The notes under the pieces are model-generated. The model saw only the letters and a program-made list of their open reading frames with translations. It did not search any database and was not told the DNA's origin. A DNA stretch of 64,000 bases, taken from a bacterium (GTDB taxonomy: Bacteria > Vulcanimicrobiota > Xenobia > Xenobiales > JADMJV01). Shown piece after piece: positions 16,645 through 25,689 of the stretch. A program made the position numbers and the translations under genes. The stretch is from NCBI GenBank assembly GCA_030149525.1, contig JASBRJ010000377.1:1-64000 (forward strand), read 5' to 3'. Within the stretch, counting starts at the first letter, position 1. Each line of letters opens with the position of its first letter.

Positions 16645-19236
16645 CTACCCCTCCTCGGGATAGTGACACTTCTTCCATTTTTTACCGCTCCCACACCAAC
16701 AAGGATCGTTTCGACCGATCTTTTCCCCGCTTCGACGAGTAGGACTGTTGTTTGTCTCGGTCTGGTCGTCTCGGTTGGTGCCGGTCTCCTCTACCTTTCG
16801 CTCGGTCTTGACCTCGGCATCTTCCTTCACCTCAAGCTTAAACATGAAACGAACGGTATCTTCCAAGATACGATGCTTGAGAGCTGAAAACATATCGTAG
16901 GCCTCGCGGATGAACTCCAACTGAGGATCCTTCTGACCGTAGCCACGCAGACCGATACCGTCTCGCAGCTGATCGATGTTGCGAAGGTGATCGATCCATT
17001 TCTGGTCCAAAGTTTGGAGCAGACACCACTTCTCAAAGGCGCGCATCATTTCAGGCCCGATGAGACTCTCTTTGAAGTTGTAGTGCTCTTCGGCCCATTC
17101 TTTGATCTGGGCCAAAATCGGCTCTTGCTTGCGGTGCTGCTGAAGAGTTTCCAGGCTGGCCCCCTCAGGCAGAGTCAGAAAGTGATTAATTTCCGACCAC
17201 ATCTCCTCGAACTCCCACTTACTGGGATGCATCTCGGTACTACAATGGGTGTCTATCCAAGACTGGGCCAGTTCTTCTACGAAATCGAGGATATGCGGTT
17301 TGAGGCTCTCACCGCTGAGAATTCGGTCCCGCTCTTCGTAAATGATACGACGCTGCTCATTCATGGTGTCGTCGTATTTGAGAACGTTCTTTCGAATGTC
17401 GAAGTGGTGACCTTCGACTTTTTTCTGGGCGTTCTCAATACCGCGAGTGACCATCCCGCTTTCGATGGGCACATCATCCTCTATCTTGAGCCACTCCATG
17501 GCGTTCTTAATACGATCCGAACCGAACAGACGCATTAGCTCGTCGTCTAGAGCGATGTAGAAGCGGGAGCTTCCCGGATCTCCCTGACGCCCGGAACGAC
17601 CGCGCAACTGATTATCGATACGACGAGATTCGTGACGCTCGGTACCGATGATACAAAGTCCACCGGCCTCTTTGACCAGCTTCTGCTTCTCTTCATCGAC
17701 AGGCGCGCCGCCAAGAACGATATCCACACCACGACCGGCCATGTTGGTAGCGATGGTCACAGCGCCCGGGCGACCGGCCTGGGCGATAATCTCAGCCTCT
17801 TGTTCGTGATACTTTGCGTTGAGAACGTTGTGTTTAATGCCTCTTTTGGTCAAGAAACGCGAGAGATCTTCCGACTCCTCAATCGAGCGGGTACCCACCA
17901 GAACCGGGCGCTGCTTTTTGTTGTTCTCGATGATGTCTTCCACCACGGCCTGGAACTTGGCCGCCTTGTCTTTATAGACCAGATCGGAGAGGTCTTGGCG
18001 AGCGATGGGACGGTGAGTTGGGATAACAACAACATCAACGTTGTAAATCTCTCGAAATTCGCGCTCCTCGGTAGCCGCCGTACCGGTCATTCCCGACAGC
18101 TTCTTATACATCTTGAAGTAGTTCTGGAAAGTGATGGAAGCCAGGGTCTGGTCTTCGGAGCGCACTTCGACACCTTCTTTGGCCTCAATGGCCTGGTGCA
18201 ATCCGTCGGAGTAACGTCGACCGAACATCAGGCGACCGGTGAATTCGTCGACAATAACGATCTCGCCGTCCTTGACGACGTATTCCTTATCGGCCCGATA
18301 GCATTCTTTGGCTCTGAGGGCGTTGCCGATACGATGAGCGGCTTCGGCGTTTTCGTAATCCCAGAGATTCTCAAGGCCGAGATACTCTTCGGCAACCTCT
18401 GTCCCCTCGTCGTTCAGGGAAGCCGACTTCGCTTTCTCTTCAACCGTGTAGTGCTCGTCGCGAACCAGTTTGTCTACCAGTTCGGCGTATTTCTTATAAT
18501 CGGTGGAATCGTCTTCACCACGGCCGGAAATGATGAGCGGAGTTCGCGCTTCGTCGATAAGGATGGAGTCAACCTCATCCACGATGGCGTAATTGTGACC
18601 TCTCTGAACCTTCTGCTCGAGTTCCCACACCATGTTATCCCGCAGGTAGTCGAACCCGAATTCATTGTTCGTCCCGTAGGTGATATCGGCTGCGTATGCT
18701 TCTCGCCTGTGAACAGGGCGGGCACCGCCTTCGGCCTCCGGGTCGTAGAGAAAGGCACTGTCGTGATTGATCACACCGACGGTAAGGCCGAGAAAGTGAT
18801 AAATGGGCGCCATCCAGATGGCATCCCGTTTGGCCAGGTAATCGTTGACGGTTACCACATGGACGCCTTTGCCCTCAAGTCCGTTGAGGTAGATAGCCAG
18901 AGTCGACATGAGGGTTTTACCCTCACCGGTCTTCATCTCCGCGATTCGACCCTGGTGAAGAACGATACTACCCACGCACTGCACGTCGTAGTGGCGCATC
19001 TTCATGACCCGTTTACTGGTCTCACGGACCACAGCAAAAGCGTCGTTTAAGATAGAGTCGAGATCGGCTCCGTTGGCGATGCGCTCCTTGAGCTTTGGAG
19101 TCATAGCCTTCAGCTCATCATCTGAGAGAGCTTCGTACTTGCTTTCCAGTTCATTGATCTGGTCTACGATCTTGCGAATTTTCTTTACTTCGCGCTCATT
19201 GGTATCGAAGACTCGTTTGAGCAGAGATGTCAACAT
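16645..19236 (-). CDS. secA: Preprotein translocase ATPase SecA
   Basis: SecA drives post-translational export through SecYEG. I use ATG 19236 (MLTSLLKRVFDTNEREVKK), the usual SecA N-terminus, giving 863 residues instead of the longer frame from 19284. Walker A MKTGEGKTL, the DEAD-like block VDEVDSILIDEARTPL, and motif VI QLRGRSGRQGDPG are present. The C-terminus keeps the zinc-binding SEC-C tail (DPCWCGSGKKWKKCH) that contacts SecB or phospholipid/ribosome. Upstream on the minus strand is an extended -10-like TGCTATAGT (19297-19290). prfB follows 68 bases downstream. Confidence 0.97.
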   Translation of the reverse strand: MLTSLLKRVFDTNEREVKKIRKIVDQINELESKYEALSDDELKAMTPKLKERIANGADLDSILNDAFAVVRETSKRVMKMRHYDVQCVGSIVLHQGRIAEMKTGEGKTLMSTLAIYLNGLEGKGVHVVTVNDYLAKRDAIWMAPIYHFLGLTVGVINHDSAFLYDPEAEGGARPVHRREAYAADITYGTNNEFGFDYLRDNMVWELEQKVQRGHNYAIVDEVDSILIDEARTPLIISGRGEDDSTDYKKYAELVDKLVRDEHYTVEEKAKSASLNDEGTEVAEEYLGLENLWDYENAEAAHRIGNALRAKECYRADKEYVVKDGEIVIVDEFTGRLMFGRRYSDGLHQAIEAKEGVEVRSEDQTLASITFQNYFKMYKKLSGMTGTAATEEREFREIYNVDVVVIPTHRPIARQDLSDLVYKDKAAKFQAVVEDIIENNKKQRPVLVGTRSIEESEDLSRFLTKRGIKHNVLNAKYHEQEAEIIAQAGRPGAVTIATNMAGRGVDIVLGGAPVDEEKQKLVKEAGGLCIIGTERHESRRIDNQLRGRSGRQGDPGSSRFYIALDDELMRLFGSDRIKNAMEWLKIEDDVPIESGMVTRGIENAQKKVEGHHFDIRKNVLKYDDTMNEQRRIIYEERDRILSGESLKPHILDFVEELAQSWIDTHCSTEMHPSKWEFEEMWSEINHFLTLPEGASLETLQQHRKQEPILAQIKEWAEEHYNFKESLIGPEMMRAFEKWCLLQTLDQKWIDHLRNIDQLRDGIGLRGYGQKDPQLEFIREAYDMFSALKHRILEDTVRFMFKLEVKEDAEVKTERKVEETGTNRDDQTETNNSPTRRSGEKIGRNDPCWCGSGKKWKKCHYPEEG

Positions 19237-19433
19237 AACGTAATTCCGTTCTTGAGTTGCCGGGAATAACCCATGGGCAACCACGCCGCACTATAGCATA
19301 AGCTCATGGAAGCTTAAATTAGCACAGTAATAGAATGTTTTAATTTTCTGGAGGAGTAACCTTATAACAGCTTGGGCTTGAAATCAATCCAATATTTTGA
19401 AGAACAGACTCGCTCGTGTTAGGTTTGCCATGC

Positions 19434-19919
19434 ATGATGAGACGGTTTTTCAAAGTGATCGTGATGTTGGGGCTTATCCTCCCCACCCTTGCCGACCCCC
19501 TCGGCACGCCCTATACGAACAGTCGTTTCGGTTACCAAGTCACCGTGCCGGACGGCTTGCTCATCAGCAACCGGGCCGCCGACAACTCCGGACTCACCTG
19601 GCAGACCGGGACCGTCAAACTCCAGGTCTCCGGAATCAATAACCCCTACGGCATCAAACCACACGAGTACTTCGAACGGATCAAGACGGCCGCCGCCGAT
19701 CGCATCGTGACCGAACGCGAAGGGGGACACCCTTATAGTTGGTACGAGATCTTGTACACTAAAGACGGCCGACGCATTCATCAGAGAACCTATGTAGGTG
19801 GAGGCTCCATCAACACGGTGGCTTTTTCCTACGCTTATCGGTATCGCAAGCAGAAAGAGCGTTTAGGGGTGGAAGTTCTAGAGAGCTTCCGACCCGGCGA
19901 CCTCAGTCGAGCTCACTAG
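19434..19919 (+). CDS. Secreted hypothetical protein
   Basis: I start at ATG 19434 (or 19437), because RRFFKVIVMLGLILPTLADP is a clear signal peptide; the longer frame from GTG 19416 would bury it. The mature part (about 140 residues) begins YTNSRFGYQVTVPDGL, a pattern common in small periplasmic beta proteins of the PsbP/DUF1795 style, with basic helices at the end. No catalytic motif is visible. Probably periplasmic or surface-exposed; function unknown. Confidence 0.75.
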   Translation: MMRRFFKVIVMLGLILPTLADPLGTPYTNSRFGYQVTVPDGLLISNRAADNSGLTWQTGTVKLQVSGINNPYGIKPHEYFERIKTAAADRIVTEREGGHPYSWYEILYTKDGRRIHQRTYVGGGSINTVAFSYAYRYRKQKERLGVEVLESFRPGDLSRAH

Positions 19920-19926
19920 AAGGTCA

Positions 19927-20094
19927 CCTAGCAGGCTGATGCAAAGCTCTCTCGTCGTCAGAAAAGTTCATTATTTGCCGTACCGAATCGAAAATTTATC
20001 CCCATATGTCCGTATATGCCTCAAAATTTTCGATTCAGCACGACAAAAATGCCCATTTTCTGACTCGGTCCGAGTTCTGCATCAGCCTGCTAGG
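19927..20094. repeat. 168-bp nested inverted repeat, MITE-like
   Basis: A 17-bp perfect inverted repeat (19927-19943 and 20078-20094, core CTAGCAGGCTGATGCA) bounds the element. Inside it GTCAGAAAA (19957-19965) pairs with TTTTCTGAC (20056-20064), and a 13-bp perfect repeat GAATCGAAAATTT (19985-19997) pairs with 20024-20036, with a small CATAT/ATATG hairpin at the centre. The right arm supplies the stop codon of the 20090-21538 gene. It lies between convergent genes and has no coding capacity. It could be a miniature transposable element, a structured RNA, or a two-way terminator. Confidence 0.85.
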
Positions 20095-21538
20095 GCCTCA
20101 AAACCAGATTCCCGGGACTCGCCAGCGGCATGGGATCGGTCTGGTAGATTTGCTTGAGCGTTTCCAGATCGACGGTAGAAATCGTGCCGGCCTCCTTATT
20201 GGCCACGTAACAGATCTTGCTGTCGGGGGTGACGACAAGTCCCGACGGCTCCTTGCCCACTCGAACCATCCCCATGACCTTTTTGGCCTGGGTATCGATG
20301 ACGGAGAGGGTGTCGGAACCGAGATTGGTCACCAGAAGGCGCTTGCCGTCGGGGGTGACGGCACATTGCTGGGGGGACACCCCGACAGGCAGCAAACCCA
20401 ATGGCTGAAAGGTTTCGAGGTCGATCACCGTGACATTGCCGGAGTGAGAGTTTGTCACGTACCCCCAGCGTTTGTCGGGGGTGGTGGACACGCAGGTCGG
20501 CACTGCACCCACGGGGATAGAGTGAACGGTCATACCGGTCTGAAGGTCGACCACCAGAAGTCGACCGTTCTGAGCCGGAGCACTTACCGTCACCAGCAAG
20601 GTTCCAGCCGGCCCGGCCACAACACAAGAGGGGGAAGCGCCGTTGAGATTGTCCAGAGGAAGGTAGGCCACCCCCTGGTTTCTTGCGGTATCGATCACCG
20701 AGATTCCCGACTGAGCGGAAATCACAGCGGCATAGATGTACCGACCGTCGTCGGAGGAGTTGAGAGAACTGACGATGGCCTTTCCGCCCGGCATAAGAAC
20801 TCGTCCGGCAGGCTCCCTGTCTCCCGACTCGTCCCAGATCCGCACCTCGCCCCCCTCCCCGGCAGTGTAGAGATAACGACCGGAACCGTCGAAAGCCAGC
20901 TTATAGATAGGGGAGTTTTGGATGAAGAAGGTGGACCTGGGTGGAGCCTTGGGAGGATAGATCATAATGTGATTGGGCTCCAAAGTGATCGGCATGAGGG
21001 GTCGCTTTCCAGGGTTTGTCTCATCCATCTGAGTCACCACCTCCAGAGAATCGGGATTGACCGCCAATCGCTTTCGGATATCTTCATCACTTAGACGCTG
21101 CATCTTGGGGCCCTTAGATTGGTCGAGAATCTTCGTCGAAAAAGCCACATAGAGTGTCCCCCTCCCCGTCAGGCTGTCCCCCACCTTAGACATCCCCACC
21201 GGCAATAACTCCACCGTGAACGTGGCGGGATTGAGAGAACTCGAATCGATTTTGGCCGTGCGCATGACAGGCTGATAGCCTTCTTTGCTGATTCTCACCG
21301 TAACTTCGCCGTTGGGAGCCTTGGTGAAGACAAACTGCCCGTCGGAGTTGGTTTTGGTCTTCAGTTCAGTGCCGACAAGTTCCACGCTGGCCCCCTGGAC
21401 AGCACCCGTGGAATTGCCGTCGGACGGAGCGATCACAAGGCCGGACAGTAAAATCTTGCCCCGACTCGGGTCCATCTCTTTGGCCAGGCCTGGAATCAAA
21501 AGTCCAATGAGGAAAAAAATCGCTATATATCTCTGCAT
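20090..21538 (-). CDS. Secreted YVTN beta-propeller protein with carboxypeptidase-regulatory-like domain (copy 1)
   Basis: ATG 21538 has AGGAG 6 bases upstream; GTG 21541 precedes it. After a signal peptide (cleaved near GLAKE) comes a short transthyretin-like domain, about residues 28-110 (VELVGTELKTKTNSDGQFVF). A linker leads to a seven-bladed propeller of about 40-residue repeats (for example YVTNSHSGNVTVIDLETF, LLVTNLGSDTLSVIDTQ). YVTN propellers are usually cell-surface or periplasmic and bind proteins or ligands. The stop codon TAG lies within the arm of the 19927-20094 repeat. A close paralogue sits at 22688-24232. Confidence 0.88.
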   Translation of the reverse strand: MQRYIAIFFLIGLLIPGLAKEMDPSRGKILLSGLVIAPSDGNSTGAVQGASVELVGTELKTKTNSDGQFVFTKAPNGEVTVRISKEGYQPVMRTAKIDSSSLNPATFTVELLPVGMSKVGDSLTGRGTLYVAFSTKILDQSKGPKMQRLSDEDIRKRLAVNPDSLEVVTQMDETNPGKRPLMPITLEPNHIMIYPPKAPPRSTFFIQNSPIYKLAFDGSGRYLYTAGEGGEVRIWDESGDREPAGRVLMPGGKAIVSSLNSSDDGRYIYAAVISAQSGISVIDTARNQGVAYLPLDNLNGASPSCVVAGPAGTLLVTVSAPAQNGRLLVVDLQTGMTVHSIPVGAVPTCVSTTPDKRWGYVTNSHSGNVTVIDLETFQPLGLLPVGVSPQQCAVTPDGKRLLVTNLGSDTLSVIDTQAKKVMGMVRVGKEPSGLVVTPDSKICYVANKEAGTISTVDLETLKQIYQTDPMPLASPGNLVLRP

Positions 21539-21673
21539 CACACACTCCTAGTCGGGGTCCCTACCATTGTATTTCGGCCAATTGACGGTGCTGTTACAGA
21601 AATTCCGGTCAAATGTAAACAAACTCGTCGCAAGCGACAGGCTGAGGGCGTTTTCAAGCGGAAGGGCCAGGCT

Positions 21674-22618
21674 ATGAGAACTCTCCTGATTGTCGCCCTT
21701 CTTGGCCTGAATCTCGGCTCGTCGGCGCTAGCTCAACCGGCAGGCTACGATTTTGTCCGCCACCGGGGAAAACTGATCCGGCATCCCATCGCCGGCCTAC
21801 CCTGGCGGGTCTACGTCAACGATCATCGCTATTACGAAGCCACACTCCACGCCCTGCGCACCTGGAACGCCGCGGGCCACCGTCAGGGGTACCCGGACCT
21901 TTTTGCCCCGGTGGACAACCTGGTGGACGCCGACATGCTCTTAGACTGGACGGGAAAGGGATTACCCTCCGACAAGGCTGGAGCCGTCTACTGGAATTTC
22001 CAGGGTGAGATGCCTCGCATCAGTCGACTTGTCATGGATCCCTATCACCAGATCCCGGAAGGAAATCGAGCCCAGATCCTGTTGCAAGAGTTGGGTCACA
22101 CCCTGGGCCTGGGCGACTCCAATTCTCCTCAGGATGTCATGTATCCCATCATGCACACCCGCCGCTACCGCCGAGTGAACGAAGCTCAATTGACTGCTCG
22201 AGATCTGGCCGCTTTCCGCTGGCTGTATACCCAGGACAACTTTTTGCCCATCACCTCGGACAACCGATTGGACTCGCCGTCTGTGCCGCTTATCACCATG
22301 CAGCCCACCGGCCGACTGGAATTCGACCCCATCAAAGTCGAGCTGAAGAACTCGGTGAATGTCCGCATCGCCCTCCGCAATCCCCAAAAAGAAACCTTAC
22401 GAGCGCCGCTGGTCATCGAACTGTGGGGCCGACCCCGTGGACAGAGTGACTGGCGACACCTCAAAAGCTGGAACGGCCTGGACAAAATCCCGGCAGGCTA
22501 CCGCGTCACTCGGGACTACTTTACGGAAATGCAGCCACTCTTCGCCTCTCCCTTCGAACTTATGGTGAAGGTGCATCGAAGTGACAACAACGAGATACTG
22601 GCGGAGACGAGCTACTGA
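21674..22618 (+). CDS. Matrixin-like secreted metalloprotease homologue with altered zinc site
   Basis: The 314-residue protein has a signal peptide (cleaved after ALA-QP) and a matrixin-type domain. The zinc-binding helix reads QELGHTLGLGD (138-148) instead of HExxHxxGxxH: the first His is Gln (codon CAA, 22085), the catalytic Glu and second His are kept, and the third ligand is Asp. A Met-turn follows (DVMYPIM). Asp as third ligand is known in other metzincins such as snapalysin; loss of the first His is not expected in an active enzyme. The C-terminal 90 residues look like a beta domain. It is transcribed away from the propeller gene and ends at a two-way terminator. Confidence 0.8.
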   Translation: MRTLLIVALLGLNLGSSALAQPAGYDFVRHRGKLIRHPIAGLPWRVYVNDHRYYEATLHALRTWNAAGHRQGYPDLFAPVDNLVDADMLLDWTGKGLPSDKAGAVYWNFQGEMPRISRLVMDPYHQIPEGNRAQILLQELGHTLGLGDSNSPQDVMYPIMHTRRYRRVNEAQLTARDLAAFRWLYTQDNFLPITSDNRLDSPSVPLITMQPTGRLEFDPIKVELKNSVNVRIALRNPQKETLRAPLVIELWGRPRGQSDWRHLKSWNGLDKIPAGYRVTRDYFTEMQPLFASPFELMVKVHRSDNNEILAETSY

Positions 22619-22626
22619 GCCCACAG

Positions 22627-22665
22627 AAAAAACCGAGCCGTCCACCCTGGACAACCCGGTTTTCT
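22627..22665. terminator. Bidirectional terminator
   Basis: The outer stem AAAACCG (22629-22635)/CGGTTTT (22657-22663) and inner stem GTCCA/TGGAC give A- and T-rich flanks on both sides. It serves the protease gene (plus) and the propeller gene (minus). Confidence 0.75.
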
Positions 22666-22687
22666 CCCATCGATTCTGCCTTTCAGG

Positions 22688-24232
22688 CTATGGTCTGACA
22701 GCCACTCCAATGGGAGAGCAGCGCGGCATAGCGTCGGTGACGTAGATGGCGTTGAAGGTGGACATATCAATCACGGAGATAGTGCCGTCCTCCCGGTTGG
22801 ACACGTAGGCCCTGGTTCCATCGGGGGAGATCTTGACGTCGGTGGGACCCTGACCTACAGAAACCGTGTTGACGACCCTGTTGCTCAGAGCGTCGATGAC
22901 GGAAACCGAGCCGGAACCTTTGTTGGTCACCAGGAGATATTTGCCGTCGGGGGTGAGGGCGCACTTCTGGGGAGCCACCCCGACAGCCAGCAAACCGAGA
23001 GGCTGCATACTGGCGGTATCCACCACGGTAACGTTTCCGGCGGCGGAATTGACCACGTAAGCCGTTCGTCCGTCGTTGGAAATGGCGAGTCCGGTGGGCT
23101 TGGAGCCGACCTTGGCCGTCCCTTGAGTCATGCCGGAGTAGGCGTCCAGCACAGCCAGAAGACCTTGCCCCCCTTGGCCCATCTGCCCATCCAGAACCAC
23201 ATAAACGCGACTTCCCTCTTTGGAGGTCGCCACAGCGGTGGGCGACATGGTGCCGACCCCGTCGACACTCAGGTAGGCGGCAGGCTGGCGGGTTTGGGTG
23301 TCGATCATCATCACCCCGGGCGAGGCGGCCATAACGGCTGCCATAATGTACTTACCATCGCCCGACAACTTGAGGTCGGTGACGAAGCCGTTCATCTGAA
23401 CGGGAAGATTATGAATAACCCGATTACCGTTAGCAGCATCGAGCACCTGAACCTGACGGGCCGAGTTGGCCACGTAAAGGGTGTCGCCCGAGGCGTCGAA
23501 ACAGAGCCAGTACGGCGCGGCGTTAGTATTGTGAAACCCGGTGCGCGAGGGCGATTTGGGCGGATAGATCATGATAGTGCGGTCGGCGCCGGTAGTTGGA
23601 TTGTTGTTGGTCTGCTTGGGATCCGTGATAGGCTGGGCCCGATTGCCCTCCAGAGTCAGAGGGTCGGCACCGGCAGCGATGGCGGCGCGAACGGTGTGGA
23701 GATTTTTGTCCCAGTGAGTGTGGGGGTTGGACTCTTCCACTACTCTGGGGGAGAAAGCCACATAGACGGTCCCCATCCCGGTGGGCGTTTTGCCGACAAA
23801 CTGAACACCGTCAGGAAGCATTTCAACCCGAAGATTTTCGGGCATTCCACCGCCTTTTTCGATGGTAGCCTGTCGGGTTTCGGTACGATAGCCCTCTTTC
23901 GATATCACCACGGTGACCGGACCTTCAGGCCCTTTGGTAAAATAGAACATCCCGTTGCGGTCCGTCTCGGTGACAAGACCGGTCCCCACAAGCTCGACCT
24001 TTGCGCCCACCACGCCGCCGATACCGTCGGCGATTTCGCTGCCTCCGGTATCCTTAACCGGGGCGTGCACCAGACCGGCCAGAATGATCGTCCCCTTGTT
24101 GGGGTCCATCTTCTTGTCTTTTTTCTTGCGATCACGGGCGGCCGCTCCACCGGTTAGGAGCAAAACGAAAATCAGCATCAAAGACGCTGCCGTGCGCCAT
24201 CGCAAGACCGGGCTCCTCAAAATATTATCCAT
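22688..24232 (-). CDS. Secreted YVTN beta-propeller protein with carboxypeptidase-regulatory-like domain (copy 2)
   Basis: The 514-residue paralogue of the 20090-21538 protein has the same order: signal segment (MLIFVLLLTGGAAA), a Lys-rich stretch, a transthyretin-like domain (AKVELVGTGLVTETDRNG) and YVTN repeats (AYVVNSAAGNVTVVDTAS, LLVTNKGSGSVSVIDAL). Both copies share the phrase IMIYPPK before the propeller. Its start overlaps the end of the YqgF-like gene by 8 bases and its GGAGG lies inside that gene, so it is the last gene of the DUF3084-YqgF transcript. Confidence 0.88.
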   Translation of the reverse strand: MDNILRSPVLRWRTAASLMLIFVLLLTGGAAARDRKKKDKKMDPNKGTIILAGLVHAPVKDTGGSEIADGIGGVVGAKVELVGTGLVTETDRNGMFYFTKGPEGPVTVVISKEGYRTETRQATIEKGGGMPENLRVEMLPDGVQFVGKTPTGMGTVYVAFSPRVVEESNPHTHWDKNLHTVRAAIAAGADPLTLEGNRAQPITDPKQTNNNPTTGADRTIMIYPPKSPSRTGFHNTNAAPYWLCFDASGDTLYVANSARQVQVLDAANGNRVIHNLPVQMNGFVTDLKLSGDGKYIMAAVMAASPGVMMIDTQTRQPAAYLSVDGVGTMSPTAVATSKEGSRVYVVLDGQMGQGGQGLLAVLDAYSGMTQGTAKVGSKPTGLAISNDGRTAYVVNSAAGNVTVVDTASMQPLGLLAVGVAPQKCALTPDGKYLLVTNKGSGSVSVIDALSNRVVNTVSVGQGPTDVKISPDGTRAYVSNREDGTISVIDMSTFNAIYVTDAMPRCSPIGVAVRP

Positions 24233-24650
24233 CCGTTTGTTCCTCCAGGTATCGTTCAGCTAAGACAACGGCTGCAAAATCATCGTAGCATGTGGGCGGC
24301 GTTTGAAGGCCGATAGGAACCAGCTTCCAGAGACCACGTGGCGGAAACTCCTGAAAGTAACGTACTTTCGCCATTTCTGTGGTGTGACGTTCGTCCACAA
24401 GTTTGAGATCGACGTCGGTGGACTCCTGAATCGCCTCGGCAATTTCTTTCGAACCCGTGCTCCCCCCAAGGAGAACCTTCTGGGGCCGATGTTGCCGGAA
24501 GAGTTTCTGGAAGACAGGAGTAAAATCTTCACATGGGACCACTTCGCGATGAAGAATGCCCTGATTGGCGCTAACCACGGCCAAACCGCACTTCTTCTTG
24601 CCGGGATCGATGGCAAGAATACACTGTACTTTGGCGGTTCCACTCTTCAT
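24225..24650 (-). CDS. YqgF/RuvX-like RNase H-fold nuclease
   Basis: The 141-residue protein shows the YqgF-type first strand with catalytic Asp (ILAIDPGKKKCGLAVV), VLLGG at strand 4, VDERHTT, and a C-terminal DDFAAVVLAERYL with the second acidic site. The family includes the pre-16S rRNA processing nuclease/Holliday-junction resolvase-like proteins. It starts inside the DUF3084 stop (TAATG) and overlaps the propeller gene by 8 bases. Pairing with DUF3084 is, to my knowledge, also seen in cyanobacteria. It may be a divergent second family member, not the housekeeping YqgF. Confidence 0.8.
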   Translation of the reverse strand: MKSGTAKVQCILAIDPGKKKCGLAVVSANQGILHREVVPCEDFTPVFQKLFRQHRPQKVLLGGSTGSKEIAEAIQESTDVDLKLVDERHTTEMAKVRYFQEFPPRGLWKLVPIGLQTPPTCYDDFAAVVLAERYLEEQTDG

Positions 24651-25639
24651 TATCGTTCTGGTAGATATTCGACGGACAATCCCTGTTTCACTACTGACTC
24701 GACCTCTATCCTTACATCTAACTTGCTACTTCGATAAAGGTCGCGATTAGCCACCGCTTTCAAGCGAATTCGGCCCTGATTTGAGGACTGAACGGCCTTG
24801 GAGATCTTGACCAGAGTTTCGCCCGTGATCTCTCCGCCGAGACTGTCGTTGATTTCGATCATCCCTTTCTTGAGCGCTACCTTCTTCAGATCTTCCAGGA
24901 AGACATGCCAGTCGAGCAAGACTTCCGACGGAATCAGCTCGGCTTCGTAGACAGTCTGCTCCTTGGAGAACACCACCTTCACCGGAAAACTCGCCACCGA
25001 GACCGGGACCGGATCTTTGTAAAGACAGTTTTCCGTAACCACAATCCATAGACCGACGGGACGCTCTAATCCCGTGTAGTCTTTCACCCACTGTCGCCAA
25101 TCCTCCGGCGCATATTTCACTAAAACCATATCAGGATGGATAGGCTTGTCGCCCTGGCGGACGGCGATCTGATTATTCTTGAGGATAGAAAGATCGTTGG
25201 CTTGCTTGAGTAAGACTCCGATAATCCGCTTCACCGTGCGCTCATCGGCCCCAGCGGGGATGGTATTCAAGGCTATTCGCTCGTCGTAGTTCCAGATAAT
25301 CGTTCCACGACGAACCTCTTCAGCCAGTTGCTGCACTCGTTCGAGTAACTGTTGCTCTCGCTTCTGAAGCTTTTCAATGTTCTCGTTAAGCCCGGTGATG
25401 AGAATGTAGACTTCGGTGGAGAACAACATGGCAAGCGCCAGAGTAGACACAGCGATAAGCGATCCGGTAATGGCGGTGATAAAAATCGACGTATGGCGAG
25501 GCCGCATACCGAACACGGTCATTTTTTTGCGACCGACCTTACGGCCCAACTGATTTCCCAGCATGGCGATGCCCCCGGCGATGATAGCCACCGCCAGAAA
25601 AATCAATATGACGCGAATCACCACAGCCACAGGAATCAT
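24650..25639 (-). CDS. DUF3084 membrane protein
   Basis: The 329-residue protein has two N-terminal membrane helices (about 8-27 and 50-72) separated by a basic loop (GRKVGRKKMTVFGMRPRHTS). A coiled coil (about 85-110) follows, then a soluble domain with the DUF3084 pattern GTIIWNYDERIALNTIPAG. This layout matches DUF3084 proteins of cyanobacteria and Deinococcus. Function is unknown. The C-terminal domain probably lies on one face of the inner membrane. First gene of a coupled operon with the YqgF-like and propeller genes. Confidence 0.85.
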   Translation of the reverse strand: MIPVAVVIRVILIFLAVAIIAGGIAMLGNQLGRKVGRKKMTVFGMRPRHTSIFITAITGSLIAVSTLALAMLFSTEVYILITGLNENIEKLQKREQQLLERVQQLAEEVRRGTIIWNYDERIALNTIPAGADERTVKRIIGVLLKQANDLSILKNNQIAVRQGDKPIHPDMVLVKYAPEDWRQWVKDYTGLERPVGLWIVVTENCLYKDPVPVSVASFPVKVVFSKEQTVYEAELIPSEVLLDWHVFLEDLKKVALKKGMIEINDSLGGEITGETLVKISKAVQSSNQGRIRLKAVANRDLYRSSKLDVRIEVESVVKQGLSVEYLPER

Positions 25640-25689
25640 GTGTTACCGTTGCCCATGGGTAGGTCCCTCCTAAACCCGAGTTTGGGTTT

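Noticed and set aside
17632-19050. 472-codon frame antisense to secA
   Set aside because: SecA is unambiguous on the other strand; the antisense frame has no start site signals or recognisable domain.
20006-21094. 362-codon frame antisense to the first propeller gene
   Set aside because: It starts inside the inverted repeat and mirrors YVTN repeat codons; no SD.
23123-24157. 344-codon frame antisense to the second propeller gene
   Set aside because: Gly/His-rich mirror of the repeat codons, no supporting signals.
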